Below are positions 14,570-15,143 of a DNA stretch of 15,143 bases, piece by piece. Origin of the DNA: Parasulfuritortus sp037446165 (GTDB taxonomy: Bacteria; Pseudomonadota; Gammaproteobacteria; Burkholderiales; Thiobacillaceae). Location of the stretch: contig JBBIJC010000058.1 in assembly GCA_037446165.1 (NCBI GenBank), positions 1 through 15,143 of the forward strand, given 5' to 3'. Under the pieces are notes generated by a model, which saw nothing but the letters and a program-made list of their open reading frames with translations, was not told the origin of the DNA and did no database searches. Made by a program: the position numbers and the translations under genes. How positions within the stretch are numbered: position 1 is the stretch's first letter; each line of letters opens with the position of its first letter.

Positions 14570-14916
14570 CACTCACTCCTGCCCATAACGAGCTTGACCA
14601 GCCAGAACAGGGCGCTATCCACACCCCACAGGAACACCGCCATGATCAGCACGAACAGGATCACGATCCCGGTCATCTGCATGGTTTCCTTGCGCGTGGG
14701 CCAGACCACCTTGCGGGCCTCGGCCATGGATTCCTGACTGAAACCATAAAAGGCCTTGCCTGTCGCCGTGAAATACGCGACTGCCGTCGCAAGCCCCACA
14801 CCCGCCAGCACAGAAAGCACCCGGACCACCGTCGGACTTCCGGACAGCAGGTAAAAACCTGCAATCCCGAGCACTACCAACAGGAAGGCAACCAGGAGCT
14901 TGATTTTGTCAGCCAT
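14569..14916 (-). CDS. secE: Preprotein translocase subunit SecE
   Basis: 115-residue inner-membrane subunit that clamps SecY in the SecYEG export channel. It shows three membrane segments, as in E. coli: about 6-24 (KLLVAFLLVVLGIAGFYLL), 29-50 and 82-108. Before the third is the conserved amphipathic motif ARKVVWPTRKETMQMT (67-82). The frame stays open upstream through the tRNA-Trp gene to 15000, but that extension is reverse-read tRNA sequence. The ATG at 14916 gives the normal MADKIKLL start. No good Shine-Dalgarno precedes it (only AAAAAGATTGAT), and it lies 23 nt after the tRNA. It overlaps nusG by one base, forming the usual secE-nusG pair. Confidence 0.97.
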   Translation of the reverse strand: MADKIKLLVAFLLVVLGIAGFYLLSGSPTVVRVLSVLAGVGLATAVAYFTATGKAFYGFSQESMAEARKVVWPTRKETMQMTGIVILFVLIMAVFLWGVDSALFWLVKLVMGRSE

Positions 14917-14939
14917 ATCAATCTTTTTGTCTATAAGTG

Positions 14940-15015
14940 TGGCAGGGGCAGAGGGAATCGAACCCCCAACCTTCGGTTTTGGAGACCGACGCTCTGCCAA
15001 TTGAGCTATGCCCCT
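14940..15015 (-). tRNA. trpT: tRNA-Trp (anticodon CCA)
   Basis: A 76-nt cloverleaf on the minus strand. Acceptor AGGGGCA pairs with TGCCCCT, the D-stem is GCTC/GAGC, anticodon stem TCGGT/ACCGA encloses the loop CTCCAAA with anticodon CCA reading UGG, and the T-arm has GGGGG-TTCGATT-CCCTC. G73 and the terminal CCA are encoded (14943-14940). It lies between tuf and secE, an arrangement also known in other betaproteobacteria. No convincing promoter is visible just upstream, so it may be processed from a tuf read-through transcript. Confidence 0.97.
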
Positions 15016-15026
15016 GCAGCAGAGAC

Positions 15027-15064
15027 ACCAGGGCGCCCCACAATGGGGCGCCCTGGTTTTTCTT
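15027..15064 (+). terminator. Intrinsic terminator facing the plus strand, between tuf and tRNA-Trp
   Basis: On the plus strand ACCAGGGCGCCCCA, loop CAA and TGGGGCGCCCTGGT form a perfect 14-bp stem, followed at once by TTTTCTT: a textbook terminator for transcription running opposite to all genes here. In the gene direction the same stem is followed by GTGTCTCTGC, which lacks a U-run, so tuf transcripts might read through into tRNA-Trp and secE, or end only partly. Confidence 0.7.
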
Positions 15065-15084
15065 ACACCTTAACGACGCTATCC

Positions 15085-15143
15085 TTACTCAACGATCTTG
15101 GCGACGACGCCGGCGCCGACGGTACGACCGCCTTCACGAATGG
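15085..15143 (-). CDS. tuf: Elongation factor Tu, C-terminal fragment (cut by window edge)
   Basis: The last 18 complete codons plus TAA read IREGGRTVGAGVVAKIVE, the invariant C-terminus of bacterial EF-Tu domain III. The gene continues beyond the window. It lies 69 nt upstream of tRNA-Trp and is the tufB-type copy, distinct from the tuf that begins at 55. Two tuf genes flanking this gene cluster can recombine with each other, which usually keeps them nearly identical. Confidence 0.97.
   Translation of the reverse strand, partial: IREGGRTVGAGVVAKIVE

Noticed and set aside
14570..14572. GTG start for nusG giving MMAMQWY
   Set aside because: Only three bases separate it from AGGAG. The ATG at 14569 has a normal six-base spacing.
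14917..15000. N-terminal extension of SecE (28 extra residues beginning MAERRSPKPKVGG)
   Set aside because: It is the tRNA-Trp sequence and the short spacer read as protein. The ATG at 14916 gives the normal SecE start.
15059..15096. TTGAGT at the tuf stop with TGTAAG downstream as a promoter for tRNA-Trp
   Set aside because: Both boxes match only 4/6 and the spacing is 19 nt. The start would fall in or next to the 14-bp hairpin.

Overview
This window is a stretch of the core transcription and translation gene cluster of a G+C-rich proteobacterium, most likely a betaproteobacterium. The start sequences of RpoB (MSYTFAEKKRIRKSFAK), RpoC (MKALLDLFKQVTQEEEFDAI) and S12 (MPTINQLVRKPR) are of the betaproteobacterial type, and the rif and str gene clusters are joined, as in Neisseria and Burkholderia. 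I cannot fix the order or genus from the sequence alone.

Everything real is on the minus strand, so transcription runs from high to low coordinates: 3' end of a tuf gene (15143-15085), tRNA-Trp (15015-14940), secE, nusG, rplK, rplA, rplJ, rplL, rpoB, rpoC, rpsL, rpsG, fusA and the 5' end of a second tuf (55-1). Both edges therefore cut EF-Tu genes, which implies the usual tufB/tufA pair. The genes encode a protein-export subunit (SecE), a transcription elongation factor (NusG), six ribosomal proteins (L11, L1, L10, L7/L12, S12, S7), the beta and beta' subunits of RNA polymerase, and the elongation factors EF-G and EF-Tu. All are full length with their key residues intact. There are no insertions, frameshifts, mobile elements, CRISPR arrays or unfamiliar genes.

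The regulatory content is in the gaps, none longer than 225 bases. (1) rplA-rplJ (225 nt) holds a clear L10 leader with the conserved kink-turn sequence, which gives L10 feedback on rplJ-rplL. (2) rplL-rpoB (150 nt) holds a GC-rich hairpin with a U-rich tail, very probably the attenuator that keeps polymerase output below L7/L12 output, followed by two mutually exclusive stems close to the rpoB start. (3) rpoC-rpsL (136 nt) begins with a near-consensus sigma-70 promoter, TTGACA-17 nt-TAGAAT, whose -35 box overlaps the rpoC stop codon, followed by a leader of about 105 nt with two hairpins. (4) rpsL-rpsG is only 17 nt, so the S7-binding element that lies there in E. coli has no room. (5) tuf-tRNA-Trp (69 nt) holds a perfect 14-bp hairpin whose T-tract is on the strand opposite the genes.

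No previously undescribed biological system is visible. The observations most worth checking are the internal str promoter with its structured leader, the competing stems before rpoB, and the reverse-facing terminator next to tRNA-Trp.
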